Shown here: piece by piece, positions 27,201-36,827 of the stretch
Layout: every line of letters begins with the position of its first letter
Numbering within the stretch: the first letter of the stretch is position 1
Source of the DNA: Flavobacterium sp. Root420
Lineage (GTDB): Bacteria > Bacteroidota > Bacteroidia > Flavobacteriales > Flavobacteriaceae
Assembly (NCBI RefSeq): GCF_001427905.1
Contig: NZ_LMEF01000029.1
Coordinates: 660,436 to 724,435, forward strand
Length of the DNA stretch: 64,000 bases
Reading direction: 5' to 3'
Notes under the pieces: generated by a model
The model's input: the letters and a program-made list of their open reading frames with translations, nothing else
What the model was told of the DNA's origin: nothing
Databases searched by the model: none
Made by a program: the position numbers and the translations under genes

Positions 27201-27365
27201 CACGCAGCCGAATTAAAAGAAAGAGATTTAACCAGTTTAAAGATTGATTACAAACAAATGGGAGTAGGAGGTATCGACAGCTGGCAAGCGTGGCCAATGG
27301 AAAAATACCTTTTGAAAGACAAAAATTATCAGTATCAATTTAAAATTACACCATCTTTAAAATAA
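24225..27365 (+). CDS. GH2 beta-galactosidase, LacZ-like
   Basis: The 1046-residue secreted protein (signal peptide ending SVQAQ) has the full LacZ layout: sugar-binding jelly roll (about 50-225), Ig-like domain, TIM barrel (about 340-640), second Ig-like domain and C-terminal Bgal_small_N domain with SYYGRGPHENYIDR. The acid/base is Glu473 (in GNEAGNG) and the nucleophile is Glu548 (in CEYAHAMGN). It should remove terminal beta-galactose. It begins an operon with GH20 and GH92, matching the order Gal, GlcNAc, Man of complex N-glycan antennae. Confidence 0.92.
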   Translation: MKKTVFIAAIIISSIFSVQAQESIPFWQNEKINEDNREPMHTAYYVFENEKSAANNDWKSSKNYLDINGAWKFKYVDSPADLPAAFEKSNFNDTSWDNFKIPASWDVNGYGFPVYTNTTYDFAKYIKVNPPFVPTNYNPTGVYRREITIDKSWEGKDIFLHIGTAKSNLTVWVNGVYVGYGEDGKLPSEFNLNKYVKAGKNTIVLKVMKWSDGSYLECQDFWRFSGITRDSYLVARNKTHLKDYEIVPDLDASYVNGSLKISTEFSAVNKKDNYTLEVKLKDGDKVITSKVITTLSEKQTFDFAVNNPKKWSAEIPNLYQVDFILKDKKGNIVEVIHQNIGFRKVEIKGGQLLVNGKAIYIKGVNRHETDPVTGQTVSRERMEEDIKLMKEFNINAVRMAHYPNDEYFYELCDKYGIYVVDEANIESHGMGYDLTKTLGNKPDWELAHLQRMQRMVERDKNHTSIIIWSMGNEAGNGYNFYRGYLWIKNRDKSRPIQYERATAGAWDGKDLKYEWNSDIIDPMYSSPDKMEEYILANPNPSRPYILCEYAHAMGNSMGNFKDYWDIIRKYPNLQGGFIWDMIDQSVYKTQPDGTVVLAYGGDFGPKDTPSDNNFLDNGVFSPERKPNPHAFEMRNVYQNILTSWENKETGTIKVYNEFSFKDLSNVSLHWKLILDGKEAESGVIDNLEIKSNESKSYKLPVNLDGKQFQEAFINVTYHIKQDEPFLPKDFQIATGQLAFKGSWKNDIKIEGASKITVEKKENSTVFKSDKMEIAFDKKTGFVNGYSFNNLPIIKEGYQLRPNFWRAPNDNDFGAYLQEKLKSWKDATENPILVSWSYTTSKDNKISVIATYDLPQVVSKLVLNYELSGNGELRVKEEINIDKTKEQPMLPRFGMEIIVPKDFSNMSYYGRGPHENYIDRNYSSQVGLYNQTVSEQYYPYIRPQETGNKTDIRWLELSNDKLKLTVKSDNLLAITALHYLNEDLDDGLKKDQRHAAELKERDLTSLKIDYKQMGVGGIDSWQAWPMEKYLLKDKNYQYQFKITPSLK

Positions 27366-27369
27366 TAAT

Positions 27370-29691
27370 ATGGGAACATTAAAACCATTATTTGTCTTAA
27401 TCTTCTTAACCGTTTTAACTGCGGGTTACAGTCAAAAAGTCTACACGGAAAAAGACATTAAAATTATTCCGAAACCAACGCAGTTAGTAATTAGCAAAGG
27501 TGTATTTGAATTTTCTAAAAGCACAAAATTTATAGCTGTTACTGATTTTCAAAAGGAAATTTCAAATGCTCTTATAAACAAGTTTGAAAAAGCAGGAGGA
27601 TTTCGTCCTGAATTATCGACTGCGATTCCAAATAGCAATTATGTACAATTTAAAGTAGATGAAACTTTAGAAAAAGAAGCATATGTACTAGATGTAAATT
27701 CTAAAATCATTACCATTACAGCCAAAGGACAGGCAGGTTTTATTTACGGATTAGAGAGCATTCGACAATTGCTTCCGGTGGTTATCGAAAGTAAAAATGT
27801 GATAGCGAAGCAAAAATGGCAAATTCCAAATCTGGTTATCAATGATAAACCTCGTTTTCAATGGAGAGGTTTAATGTTGGACTTATCCCGTCATTTCTTC
27901 GATAAAAATTATATTTTGGCTACAATCGATCGTTTAGCCATGCATAAAATGAATGTTTTGCATTTACATTTAGTGGACGATCAGGGATGGAGAATTGAAA
28001 TTAAAAAATATCCAAAATTAACCGAAGTTGGAGCCTGGAGAGTCGATCAGGAGAATTTATCATGGAATGCAAGACTTGCTGTAAATCCAGATGAAAAAGG
28101 AACTTATGGAGGCTTTTTAACTCAGGAAGAATTAAAAGAAATTGTAAAATATGCAGCATCAAAAAATGTAGAAATTATTCCTGAAATCGAAATGCCGGCA
28201 CATGTAAGCAGTGCCATTGCTGCGTATCCGGAACTAGCTTGTTTTGATCAGCGTATTGGAGTTCCTTCAGGAGGATTATGGCCTATTACCGATATTTATT
28301 GTGCAGGGAAAGAAACAACATTTGAATTTTTGCAGAATGTAATAGACGAAGTAATTACCATTTTTCCTTCAAAATATATTCATATTGGAGGCGATGAAGC
28401 GACTAAAACCAATTGGGGAAAATGTCCGCATTGCCAAAAAAGAATGCAGGAAAATGGTTTGAAAAATACCCATGAACTGCAAAGCTATTTTGTAAAAAGA
28501 ATGGAGAAATACATCAATTCTAAAGGCAAAAAGCTAATTGGCTGGGATGAAATATTAGAAGGCGGTCTCGCTCCGGACGCCACTGTAATGAGCTGGAGAG
28601 GAACTAAAGGAGGTATTGAAGCAGCAGAACAAGGCCATGATGTTATTATGACACCGGAATCACCTTGTTATTTTAATTTTTATCAGGGCCCTCAAAATGA
28701 AGAACCTTTAGCTTTTGATGCTTATAATCCATTAAATAAAGTTTACGAATTTGACCCGGTTGTACCAACTATGACACCACAACAGGCCAGTCATGTTTTA
28801 GGCGGACAAGCGAACTTATGGGCAGAATTTCTTTCCAGTCCAAGTGCTTCAGAATATATGATTTTCCCTAGATTGGCTGCTTTATCTGAGGTTTTATGGA
28901 GTCCTAAAGAAAGTCGAAACTGGAATGATTTCACCACAAGATTATCTTCATTATTTCAGCGTTACAATTATTTAGGGATCAATTATGCAAAAAGTGCTTA
29001 TTTAGTAACAGCTTCTTCAAGCGCAGATTTGGTTCATAAACAAATTAATGTTACACTAAAAAATGAATTTCCAAATCCGGATATTCGCTATGTTTTAGGT
29101 AATAAACCTTTAGATCAACAGGCTTTAAAATATACCAACCCAATTCCGTTTAACGAAACAACGATTCTAAAAGCATCATTATTTCAGAATGACAAACCCG
29201 TAGGAAAAACATTTACGGATACGATCGTATTTCATAAAGGAGTTGGACATAAAGTCAGTTACCTTACGCCATACAACAGCAATTACAAAGGTGATGGACC
29301 TTTTGGAATGGTAAATACAATTCGTGGTTCTAAAAACTTTCATGATGGACAATGGCAGGCCTGGTTAGTCAATGACATGGAAATTGTAATTGATCTTGAA
29401 AAACAAGAAAGCATACAGCAGGTATCGGTTGGAACACTGGAAAGTCAGGGAGCCGGAATAAATTTTCCGACACAAATAAAAGTGTTGGTTTCAAACGATA
29501 GCATCAATTATAAAGAAGTTGGAAAAGTGAATCGTACTTATGCAGCAAATCCAATTTCAGAATTAAAGGATTTTAAAATTGATTTTCAAAAACAAAATGC
29601 GAGATTTGTAAAAATAATTGCAGTTAACTTAAGAAAGAGTCCAAAGGGCGATAGTTCATGGTTATTTGTAGATGAAATAGTAGTGAATTAA
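27370..29691 (+). CDS. GH20 beta-N-acetylhexosaminidase
   Basis: The 773-residue secreted protein (signal peptide ending AGYSQ) has an N-terminal GH20b domain (about 30-155) and a GH20 barrel. The catalytic Asp342-Glu343 pair lies in HIGGDEATK. The C-terminal region contains a CHB_HEX_C-like part and, after about residue 630, an F5/8-type sugar-binding domain. It removes terminal beta-GlcNAc or GalNAc. It starts 4 bases after the GH2 stop, so they are co-transcribed. Confidence 0.93.
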   Translation: MGTLKPLFVLIFLTVLTAGYSQKVYTEKDIKIIPKPTQLVISKGVFEFSKSTKFIAVTDFQKEISNALINKFEKAGGFRPELSTAIPNSNYVQFKVDETLEKEAYVLDVNSKIITITAKGQAGFIYGLESIRQLLPVVIESKNVIAKQKWQIPNLVINDKPRFQWRGLMLDLSRHFFDKNYILATIDRLAMHKMNVLHLHLVDDQGWRIEIKKYPKLTEVGAWRVDQENLSWNARLAVNPDEKGTYGGFLTQEELKEIVKYAASKNVEIIPEIEMPAHVSSAIAAYPELACFDQRIGVPSGGLWPITDIYCAGKETTFEFLQNVIDEVITIFPSKYIHIGGDEATKTNWGKCPHCQKRMQENGLKNTHELQSYFVKRMEKYINSKGKKLIGWDEILEGGLAPDATVMSWRGTKGGIEAAEQGHDVIMTPESPCYFNFYQGPQNEEPLAFDAYNPLNKVYEFDPVVPTMTPQQASHVLGGQANLWAEFLSSPSASEYMIFPRLAALSEVLWSPKESRNWNDFTTRLSSLFQRYNYLGINYAKSAYLVTASSSADLVHKQINVTLKNEFPNPDIRYVLGNKPLDQQALKYTNPIPFNETTILKASLFQNDKPVGKTFTDTIVFHKGVGHKVSYLTPYNSNYKGDGPFGMVNTIRGSKNFHDGQWQAWLVNDMEIVIDLEKQESIQQVSVGTLESQGAGINFPTQIKVLVSNDSINYKEVGKVNRTYAANPISELKDFKIDFQKQNARFVKIIAVNLRKSPKGDSSWLFVDEIVVN

Positions 29692-29722
29692 AATAGCTGA
29701 AGTAATAATAGCTAAAAAAGAA

Positions 29723-31957
29723 ATGAGAAATACGACAATCCAAACAGCATGTTTTTTTTACATGCTGTTTTTTAGCATAAGTATTTTTGGGCAACAACCC
29801 GCAGATCTTGTGAATCCGTTTATAGGGACTTCAAATTATGGAGCTACATCTCCGGGACCAATCGCACCAAGAGGAATGGCAAGTATTAGCCCGTTTAATG
29901 TTGCAGGATCTAAAAACCGACCTTTAGAAAAAGACAGTCAATGGTTGTCAAATCCTTATGTAAATGAAAATACCTTTTTGACCGGATTTAGCCAGGTGAA
30001 TTTAAGTGGTGTAGGCTGTCCTGATTTGGGTGTGCTTTTACTAATGCCAACGACTGGAGCAGTTGAAACCAATCATATGAAATATGGTTCTACTTATTCG
30101 AATGAAGTGGCCAAAACGGCTTATTATAGCGTAAATATTGATAAATATAAAGTTAAGGGAGAATTTACGGCTTCGAAAAGAGTAGGAGTAAGCAAATTCA
30201 CTTTTCCAAAAGGACAATCTAATATTTTATTAAATCTTGGTTTAGGATTGACAAATGAAGAGGGAGCAATGGTAAAAGTGGTTTCTTCAACAGAAATAGA
30301 AGGAATGCGTACTGTTGGTTCGTTTTGTTATAACAGTCCTGAAGAAGCTTATCCTGTTTATTTTGTAGCTAAATTTTCAAAACCGGCGAACCACTATGGA
30401 GTCTGGAAAAAGACGCCAAAATATGAAGGTGTAGAAGCGCAGTGGATGGGGTACAATGGTAAAACCCGAATGATGAAAAATACCATTAAAACAGTAGTTG
30501 GAGATAGTATCGGAACTTATTTTACCTATGAATTTGATAAAAAAGAAACGGTTGAAGTTAAAATTGGAGTTTCGTATGTTAGCATTGAAAATGCCCGTGA
30601 GAATTTAGAAAAAGAAACCGGAGGAAAATCATTCGACACTGTTTATAAAGAAACCTATGACGAATGGAACAAGGAACTTTCTAAAATTTTGGTCGAAGGT
30701 GGCTCCTATCAGGATAAAGTTATTTTTTACACGGCATTGTATCACACTTTAATTCATCCTAACACTTTAAATGATATTAATGGAGAATATCCCCGAATAA
30801 AAAGAACAAAGATTGGAAAAACTACAGATACGCGTTATACGGTATTTTCTTTGTGGGATACCTATCGAAACATGCATCCGTTAACGTCTTTAGTGTATCC
30901 TAAACAGCAGTCCGATATGATAAAAAGCATGTTGGAAATGTATGATGAAAACGGTTGGTTACCAAAATGGGAATTAAATTCAACCGAGACATTCACCATG
31001 GTTGGAGATCCCGCAAGTATAGTTATAGTAGACGCTTGCTTAAAAGGAATTCAGGATTTTGATATTTACAAAGCCTACCATGCCATGTTGAAAGGTGCAG
31101 ACCAAATTGAAGATAACCCGTTGCGCCCCGGGCTCAAAGAATATCTCGACAAAGGATATTTATCAACCAATTACCCTGGACCTGTTTCTACAACGTTAGA
31201 ATATAATACTTCAGATTATGCGATTTCACTTTTAGCGAAAGCTTTAGGTGAGAAAGAAGATTTTAAGCGTTTTAGTAAACGTTCCTTATCGTACCGAAAA
31301 TTATACGACAAAGATTTAAAATTACTTCGACCAAGAACGGCGAATGACAAATGGTATGAACCTTTTGATCCTGAAGCAGGAGCTAATTTTCAGGCTAATG
31401 TTGGCTTTATTGAAGGGAATGCCTGGCAGTATGCTTTTATGATACCGCATGATATCAGGGGATTGATAAAATTAATGGGAGGCGACAAACCTTTTTCTGA
31501 TCAGTTGCAAAAAGTTTTTGACATTAAACAATTTGATATGGCAAACGAGCCGGATATTGCTTATCCTTATTTATTCAATTACATAAAAGGTGAGGAATGG
31601 AAGAGTCAGGATATGGTAAAGAAATTAGTGAGAGAATATTTCAAGAATGAACCAAAAGGATTACCCGGAAATGACGATACAGGAACGATGTCGGCCTGGC
31701 TGGTGTATTCTATGATGGGATTCTATCCAATATCGCCTGGAGATCCAATTTACACCATTACAACGCCAATGTTTGATAAAGTAACGATTCAATTAGATCC
31801 AAGATATTATAAGAAAGAAAATATCGTAATTGAACGGGAAAGCAATACAGAAGGAAAAATTAAGGAAATTCAATTAAATGGAAAAGCCCTGAATAGTTTC
31901 TTTATTTCACATGATGATTTTGTAAACGGAACAACGCTGAAAGTGATTCAGGAATAA
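29723..31957 (+). CDS. GH92 alpha-mannosidase (first)
   Basis: The 744-residue secreted protein has a signal peptide ending IFGQQ. GH92 signatures are DLVNPFIGTSNYGATSPGPIAPRGM at the start, SLWDTYRNMHP, EGNAWQYAFMIPHD and PGNDDTGTMSAWLVYSMMGFYP, whose Asp residues form the catalytic base. GH92 enzymes are calcium-dependent exo-alpha-mannosidases acting on N-glycans and yeast mannan. It is the third gene of the GH2-GH20-GH92 operon. Its stop codon lies inside the first unit of a heptamer repeat, and a two-way terminator follows. Confidence 0.92.
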   Translation: MRNTTIQTACFFYMLFFSISIFGQQPADLVNPFIGTSNYGATSPGPIAPRGMASISPFNVAGSKNRPLEKDSQWLSNPYVNENTFLTGFSQVNLSGVGCPDLGVLLLMPTTGAVETNHMKYGSTYSNEVAKTAYYSVNIDKYKVKGEFTASKRVGVSKFTFPKGQSNILLNLGLGLTNEEGAMVKVVSSTEIEGMRTVGSFCYNSPEEAYPVYFVAKFSKPANHYGVWKKTPKYEGVEAQWMGYNGKTRMMKNTIKTVVGDSIGTYFTYEFDKKETVEVKIGVSYVSIENARENLEKETGGKSFDTVYKETYDEWNKELSKILVEGGSYQDKVIFYTALYHTLIHPNTLNDINGEYPRIKRTKIGKTTDTRYTVFSLWDTYRNMHPLTSLVYPKQQSDMIKSMLEMYDENGWLPKWELNSTETFTMVGDPASIVIVDACLKGIQDFDIYKAYHAMLKGADQIEDNPLRPGLKEYLDKGYLSTNYPGPVSTTLEYNTSDYAISLLAKALGEKEDFKRFSKRSLSYRKLYDKDLKLLRPRTANDKWYEPFDPEAGANFQANVGFIEGNAWQYAFMIPHDIRGLIKLMGGDKPFSDQLQKVFDIKQFDMANEPDIAYPYLFNYIKGEEWKSQDMVKKLVREYFKNEPKGLPGNDDTGTMSAWLVYSMMGFYPISPGDPIYTITTPMFDKVTIQLDPRYYKKENIVIERESNTEGKIKEIQLNGKALNSFFISHDDFVNGTTLKVIQE

Positions 31958-32029
31958 AGAGTAAAGAATAAAGAATAAAGAATAAAGAATAAAGAATAAA
32001 GAATAAAGAATAAAGAATAAAGAATAAAG
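31953..32029 (+). repeat. Heptamer tandem repeat (AATAAAG, 11 units)
   Basis: Eleven head-to-tail 7-bp units run through the stop codon of GH92; unit 2 is AGTAAAG and all others are AATAAAG. Unit length is not a multiple of 3, but because the stop codon sits in the first unit, changes in copy number would not alter the protein. Confidence 0.95.
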
Positions 32030-32085
32030 AATTTAAGCTTAGCCACTTAGAATCTGAGCCCCGATGCTCGGGATAGTAACTTAAT

Positions 32086-32121
32086 AAAAAAATGCCATTC
32101 GTCACTGCGAATGGCATTTTT
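32086..32121. terminator. Bidirectional terminator between GH92 and GH29
   Basis: A perfect 14-bp stem (AAAAATGCCATTCG at 32088-32101, complement at 32108-32121) with a 6-base loop is flanked by A and T runs, so it can act on both strands. The genes on either side converge. Confidence 0.92.
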
Positions 32122-32154
32122 GTATCATCTAATCGATGTTACAAGAAAACTAAA

Positions 32155-34278
32155 TCATTTCGTTTTTACTCCTATTTCAGCAACAGTAATATATTTTCCA
32201 TCTACACTGGTTTTTCCAATGAATTTAATATATCTGGCTTTCGCCGATGCTTTTAAAGTGATGTTTTGCTCGACCGGATTACTTTTGATATTAGCAAATT
32301 CACCTTCCGCAACAGTACTCCAGCTTATACCGTCTGTACTTATTTCCCATTGGTAATTTTTTACAATTCCACCCGTTCCGTTTTGACGAGGCAAATAGGA
32401 TAAAGTTGTAATTTCCATTTCTTGTCCCATATCAATAACTATGAATTGAGGTAAAGGCGTTAAAGATGTATTTTCGATTGTATTCCAAACGGTTTCAGCA
32501 TTTTCATCAATAGCATTTAATGCTTTTTCATTTTCTTCATTTTCAAAACTAGTGGTAACTATTTTCCAGTCTTTTTTGTACACATTGAAAGATTGAATAG
32601 TTGCTTCGCTAGATTTCATATCTGTTCCAAATGATTTTGCTTTCACATCACCTGAGGTTAAAAATGGAAATGGGTTTCCATAAACTGGCGATTGTACGGT
32701 AGGTTCTGTTCCGTCAATTGTATAACGGATTTGGTGTGCAGGTGTTTCAGTAGTGATAGAAACATTACCATCTTTATCTCTTTTAATTTTTGGAAGTGCT
32801 AAATGTTCTGGCTCCCTAAACACACCGACATCGCTCAAAGCAATACAAACTGGAGATTCTTTAATACTAATTCTCAATTTTGAAGTTGTGATATAATTTG
32901 GTAAGCGTACCAATCGGTTGGCACCAATACTGGTAGCTTCGCCTACTTTTTTCCAAATTCCGTTGATAAAAGCATCAATTTCTATTTTTTCAATTCGTTG
33001 CCCCAATTTGATGTTTTCTCTTAAACGAATGATATTAAACGTTTGTGCTGTTTTCCATTCTAAAGTCAGGGTTGCTTTTTTTATTTCATCACTGGTTGCC
33101 CAATACGAATAACGGTCGTTATCAGTAAGATTTTTGGTTCCGAAAAATATTTGATTTTCACCCCGAATTTCTGAAGCAGTAAGCACAGCATATTGTGCAA
33201 GGTTATCTGCAAATAATTTCTTCAGAAAATCTCCGAAATCCTTCAATGCCTTAACATCATTTTGGTGTAATAAACCGTCCGTATTTGGTGCAATTCCGAT
33301 ATCCATACCAGCGCCTCTTCCGACAGATTTCAAGTAAATTTCGAATAATTCCGAAACTGATTTTACGTTATTATCTTCATTTGCATGATAAAACCAGCCA
33401 TTTCTAAGTGGTACATCACATTCGGCAGGTTTCCAGTACTTACCGTTTCGAGTTCCGCCCTGAGCTTTCTCTGAATCCGTTTCTCCGGGAACCGCAATTG
33501 TTTTTCCTGCTATTGGTTCTGGAGTAAAGGTTGCCCAGGAAGTTTCATTTGCAAAACCTCTTTCATTTCCAACCCAGCGTACATCGCCATTATCAGCAAA
33601 AATGACGGCTCCGGGTTGTAATTCGCGAGATATTCCCCAGGTTTTATCCCAGCCGTAATATGTAGATCGGTCAATGCTTCTTTTTTCGTTTTTACCTCCA
33701 TAATAACCGTCGCCGCCATTTGCGCCATCAAACCAGGTAATGAATAAGGTACCATAATTGGAATACAATTCTCTCAACTGATTTCGGTATTTTTCTACAT
33801 ATTCAGGTTTTCCATAATCTTCATTATTTCGATCCCAGGGCGAACAATAGAGTCCGAATTTCATTCCTGCCTTGCGTGCAGCAACTTCAAATTCTTTTAC
33901 CATGTCACCTTTTCCGTTGCGAAAAGGGCTTGCGCTTATGTTGTAAGCCGTTGTTTTCGTTGGCCATAAACAAAAACCATCATGGTGTTTGGCCACGAAA
34001 ATTACGCCTTTAAAACCACCATCTTTAGCAGCGTTCACAATCTGACTTGCATCAAATTTTGCAGGATTAAAAATTTTAGGATCTGCATCGCCATATCCCC
34101 ATTCTTTATTCTGAAAAGTGGTTGGCGTAAAATGCACCAAAACATATTGTTCTAATTCCTGCCAACGTAATTGAGGTTCGGTTGGCAATGCCCCATAAGG
34201 AGCCGGAGGGCCAACTCTCTGTGCCGCCATTGACAAAAAGGCAAAACATCCTAAGAAAGTTACTACTAGTTTTTTCAT
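32155..34278 (-). CDS. GH29 alpha-L-fucosidase with C-terminal sugar-binding domains
   Basis: The 707-residue secreted protein (signal peptide ending MAAQ) has a GH29 barrel with HHDGFCLWPT (98-107) and the nucleophile Asp184 in TWFDGANG. That context is typical of the GH29-B group, which prefers alpha-1,3/1,4-fucose of Lewis structures. After the barrel come a beta-sandwich, a CHB_HEX_C-like segment (YTIDGTEPTVQSPVYG) and an F5/8-type domain at about 560-707. It is the last gene of a minus-strand operon with aspartylglucosaminidase and another GH29. Linkage preference is inferred. Confidence 0.92.
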   Translation of the reverse strand: MKKLVVTFLGCFAFLSMAAQRVGPPAPYGALPTEPQLRWQELEQYVLVHFTPTTFQNKEWGYGDADPKIFNPAKFDASQIVNAAKDGGFKGVIFVAKHHDGFCLWPTKTTAYNISASPFRNGKGDMVKEFEVAARKAGMKFGLYCSPWDRNNEDYGKPEYVEKYRNQLRELYSNYGTLFITWFDGANGGDGYYGGKNEKRSIDRSTYYGWDKTWGISRELQPGAVIFADNGDVRWVGNERGFANETSWATFTPEPIAGKTIAVPGETDSEKAQGGTRNGKYWKPAECDVPLRNGWFYHANEDNNVKSVSELFEIYLKSVGRGAGMDIGIAPNTDGLLHQNDVKALKDFGDFLKKLFADNLAQYAVLTASEIRGENQIFFGTKNLTDNDRYSYWATSDEIKKATLTLEWKTAQTFNIIRLRENIKLGQRIEKIEIDAFINGIWKKVGEATSIGANRLVRLPNYITTSKLRISIKESPVCIALSDVGVFREPEHLALPKIKRDKDGNVSITTETPAHQIRYTIDGTEPTVQSPVYGNPFPFLTSGDVKAKSFGTDMKSSEATIQSFNVYKKDWKIVTTSFENEENEKALNAIDENAETVWNTIENTSLTPLPQFIVIDMGQEMEITTLSYLPRQNGTGGIVKNYQWEISTDGISWSTVAEGEFANIKSNPVEQNITLKASAKARYIKFIGKTSVDGKYITVAEIGVKTK

Positions 34279-34293
34279 TTGATCTTATATCAA

Positions 34294-35742
34294 TTATTGT
34301 GTTACTTTAATGACCACCGCTTCCTGGCTTGCCAATGAAGTTCTCAATTCTTTAGGGATGGTAACAACGATTCCGTCATTCACTTTTTTACTGATCAATT
34401 TTTGTTTGTTATTTAGTAAAGAAGCTTTTAAATTTCCTTTAATATCAGTTTTGATGCTAATTTCTGCAGGTAATTCTTTTTCGTCTTTTGCAGGCATGTA
34501 AATTCCGTAAATTGACTTTCCTTTCTGCGTATACCCCACTTTTCCATCTAAATATGGTGCAACAGGTTTGGTATCGTAAATAGCTTCACCATTTACAGAT
34601 AACCATTTCCCTACGTTCGCTAAAGTTGTTTCAATTTTTGGATCAAATTCTCCTTTGGCATCTGGTCCAACGCCTAATAATAGATTTCCTCCTTTTACCA
34701 CAATACTAGTCATCAACTGAATTACTTCTGTTGAAGATTTGTAATGGTCGTTTGGCACCCATCCCCAGGCACCTCCAAGAGTAATGCAACTTTCCCAAGG
34801 CACACTTAATGGTTTGTCCGGAGTTTTTTGTTCAGGCGTTAAATAATTTTCATATTCGCTCGGAACCCAACGATCTACAACCAACATTCCGGGTTGTTTT
34901 TTTCGGGCTGTTTCTGAAATCAATTTCATGTTGATATCCATATCGTAAGGATATTTACAAAACTCTTCTACTTTTTTGTTGATGGTTGATAATGGACGAA
35001 CCCAACAGCCATCAAGCCAAAGAATATCTACTTTTCCGTAATTGGTAGTCAATTCGTTCAACTGATTTTGAGTGTATTGTACATAACTTTGCCATCTTTC
35101 CGGGAATTTTTTGATATCGTAAGTAGGGTTTCTGTCTTTTGGAGGATAATACGACCACCAAAAGTTCTCTGTAGTCCAGTCCGGTTTTGAGAAATAAACA
35201 CCCACTGCCAATCCTTCTTTTCTTGAAGCATCCAAAACGTCTTTTAAGACATCGGCTTTTGGATTTTTAGCGTACGGTAACTCCGGATTGGTAATTTTAA
35301 AATCTGTAAATTTCGAATCATACATACAGAATCCATCGTGATGTTTCGAGGTGAAAATCATATATTTTGCTCCGGCATTTTTGAACATTTTGGCCCATTT
35401 TTCAGAGTTTAAGTTTGTCGGATTTAATTTGAATTTGGTATTTCTGTAATCCGTAGCATATTTGTAATAATCGTCATAACCGTCTCTGGTTACCCAATCT
35501 TCAGGGGCTAGTCCCCAGGATTCTACAATTCCCAACTGAGAATAAAGTCCCATGTGAATTAAGACTCCAAATTTGTAACCCTGCCATTTGTCCAGATTAG
35601 CCTTTACTAACGGATCTTTTGTCCAAACATAACCTGCTTCTTCTGATTTGTCGGCCTTCATACTGAAATCACCCTGTGCATGAGCTGAAAGTGCACTAGC
35701 ACAGACAAATGCTGTATATAATAATTTGAATCTATTTTTCAT
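34294..35742 (-). CDS. GH29 alpha-L-fucosidase (second)
   Basis: The 482-residue secreted protein (signal peptide ending SAHAQ) has a GH29 barrel with FGVLIHMGLYS, SKHHDGFCMYDS and nucleophile Asp244 in LWLDGCW. A small C-terminal beta domain follows. The nucleophile context differs from that of the neighbour at 32155, so a different fucose linkage is likely. It starts 32 bases after the aspartylglucosaminidase stop and ends 15 bases before the next GH29 start. Confidence 0.92.
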   Translation of the reverse strand: MKNRFKLLYTAFVCASALSAHAQGDFSMKADKSEEAGYVWTKDPLVKANLDKWQGYKFGVLIHMGLYSQLGIVESWGLAPEDWVTRDGYDDYYKYATDYRNTKFKLNPTNLNSEKWAKMFKNAGAKYMIFTSKHHDGFCMYDSKFTDFKITNPELPYAKNPKADVLKDVLDASRKEGLAVGVYFSKPDWTTENFWWSYYPPKDRNPTYDIKKFPERWQSYVQYTQNQLNELTTNYGKVDILWLDGCWVRPLSTINKKVEEFCKYPYDMDINMKLISETARKKQPGMLVVDRWVPSEYENYLTPEQKTPDKPLSVPWESCITLGGAWGWVPNDHYKSSTEVIQLMTSIVVKGGNLLLGVGPDAKGEFDPKIETTLANVGKWLSVNGEAIYDTKPVAPYLDGKVGYTQKGKSIYGIYMPAKDEKELPAEISIKTDIKGNLKASLLNNKQKLISKKVNDGIVVTIPKELRTSLASQEAVVIKVTQ

Positions 35743-35774
35743 TTTATATCTTTTTAATAAGTAGTTACTGTTGG

Positions 35775-36779
35775 TTACTTTATGTAAAACTCAGGATTGA
35801 TTAATTTGTTCCCGGTTTCATCATAAACAGCGTAGTTAAAACCGCTCTGAACGCAATAAGAACCGTAATCTCCTTTTTTGTTCAGGGCAATAAATCCAAC
35901 CTGAATATCTTTTAAATCCTTGTTTCTGTTTTTCATCAGTTTCACAACTCTCAAAACCGCTTCTTCACACGCTTTTTGTGGAGATTTTCCCTGACGCATC
36001 AATTCAACAACCAAATGGCTTCCTGAAATTCTAATTACTTCTTCGCCATGACCAGTTGCAGTTGCGGCGCCAATTTCGTTATCAACATATAATCCGGCAC
36101 CAATAATAGGAGAGTCTCCTAAACGGCCGTGCATTTTGAAGGCCATTCCGCTAGTAGTACAAGCTCCCGAAAGATTTCCATCAGCATCTAAAGCAATCAT
36201 TCCAATAGTGTCATGATTTTCAATATTGGCAATTGGCTTGTATTCTGAAGTTTTTAACCATTCTTTCCATTCTTTTTCCGAATCAGGAACTAGTAGATTT
36301 TCTTTTGGAAAACCTTGGGCCAAAGCAAATTGAAGTGCTCCATCGCCAACCAACATTACATGTGGTGTTTTTTCCATCACAGCACGTGCCACAGAAATGG
36401 GGTGCTTGATAAATTCCAGACAACCTACTGAACCAATATTAGACATTTCGTCCATGATACAGGCATCTAAGGTTACACGTCCGTCTCTGTCAGGCCTTCC
36501 GCCATAACCAACACTTCTTTCTGTTGGATCACCTTCCGGGATTTTTACTCCTGCTTCTACAGCATCCAGGGCACGACCACCTTTTTTTAATACTTCCCAG
36601 GCAGCTTCATTTGCTTTCAAACCAAAATTCCATGTAGAAAGGACAATTGGTTTTCTTATTTTTCCATCAGAAAGATTATCATGACTTTCGTCTTCTTCTG
36701 GTTTTCCCGTAAAAGAACTTAGCGCTACAGCAGCCGAAGCCATTGCAGCGGTTTTTAGAAAATTTCTACGATTGTTCAT
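35775..36779 (-). CDS. N4-(beta-N-acetylglucosaminyl)-L-asparaginase (aspartylglucosaminidase)
   Basis: The 334-residue Ntn-hydrolase has a twin-arginine-like signal (NNRRNFLKTAA). The self-cleavage and nucleophile site is Thr191, in NHDTIGMIALD, and the substrate-loop motifs GDSPIIGAGLYVDNEIGAATATGHGE are intact. The enzyme cuts the bond between Asn and GlcNAc once the peptide has been trimmed away. Its presence is strong evidence that the locus handles N-linked glycans. It leads, after a 56-residue ORF, the operon with two fucosidases. A LacI-type operator pair lies upstream. Confidence 0.92.
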   Translation of the reverse strand: MNNRRNFLKTAAMASAAVALSSFTGKPEEDESHDNLSDGKIRKPIVLSTWNFGLKANEAAWEVLKKGGRALDAVEAGVKIPEGDPTERSVGYGGRPDRDGRVTLDACIMDEMSNIGSVGCLEFIKHPISVARAVMEKTPHVMLVGDGALQFALAQGFPKENLLVPDSEKEWKEWLKTSEYKPIANIENHDTIGMIALDADGNLSGACTTSGMAFKMHGRLGDSPIIGAGLYVDNEIGAATATGHGEEVIRISGSHLVVELMRQGKSPQKACEEAVLRVVKLMKNRNKDLKDIQVGFIALNKKGDYGSYCVQSGFNYAVYDETGNKLINPEFYIK

Positions 36780-36827
36780 ATATTGTGTCTTTTTATTTTT
36801 TGCTTTTGTTGTTAAAAATAAGTGTTT

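Noticed and set aside
31902..32117. Minus-strand open frame of 71 codons over the heptamer repeat
   Set aside because: It exists only because the 7-bp repeat has no stop in that frame; it encodes a repetitive peptide and overlaps GH92 and a terminator.
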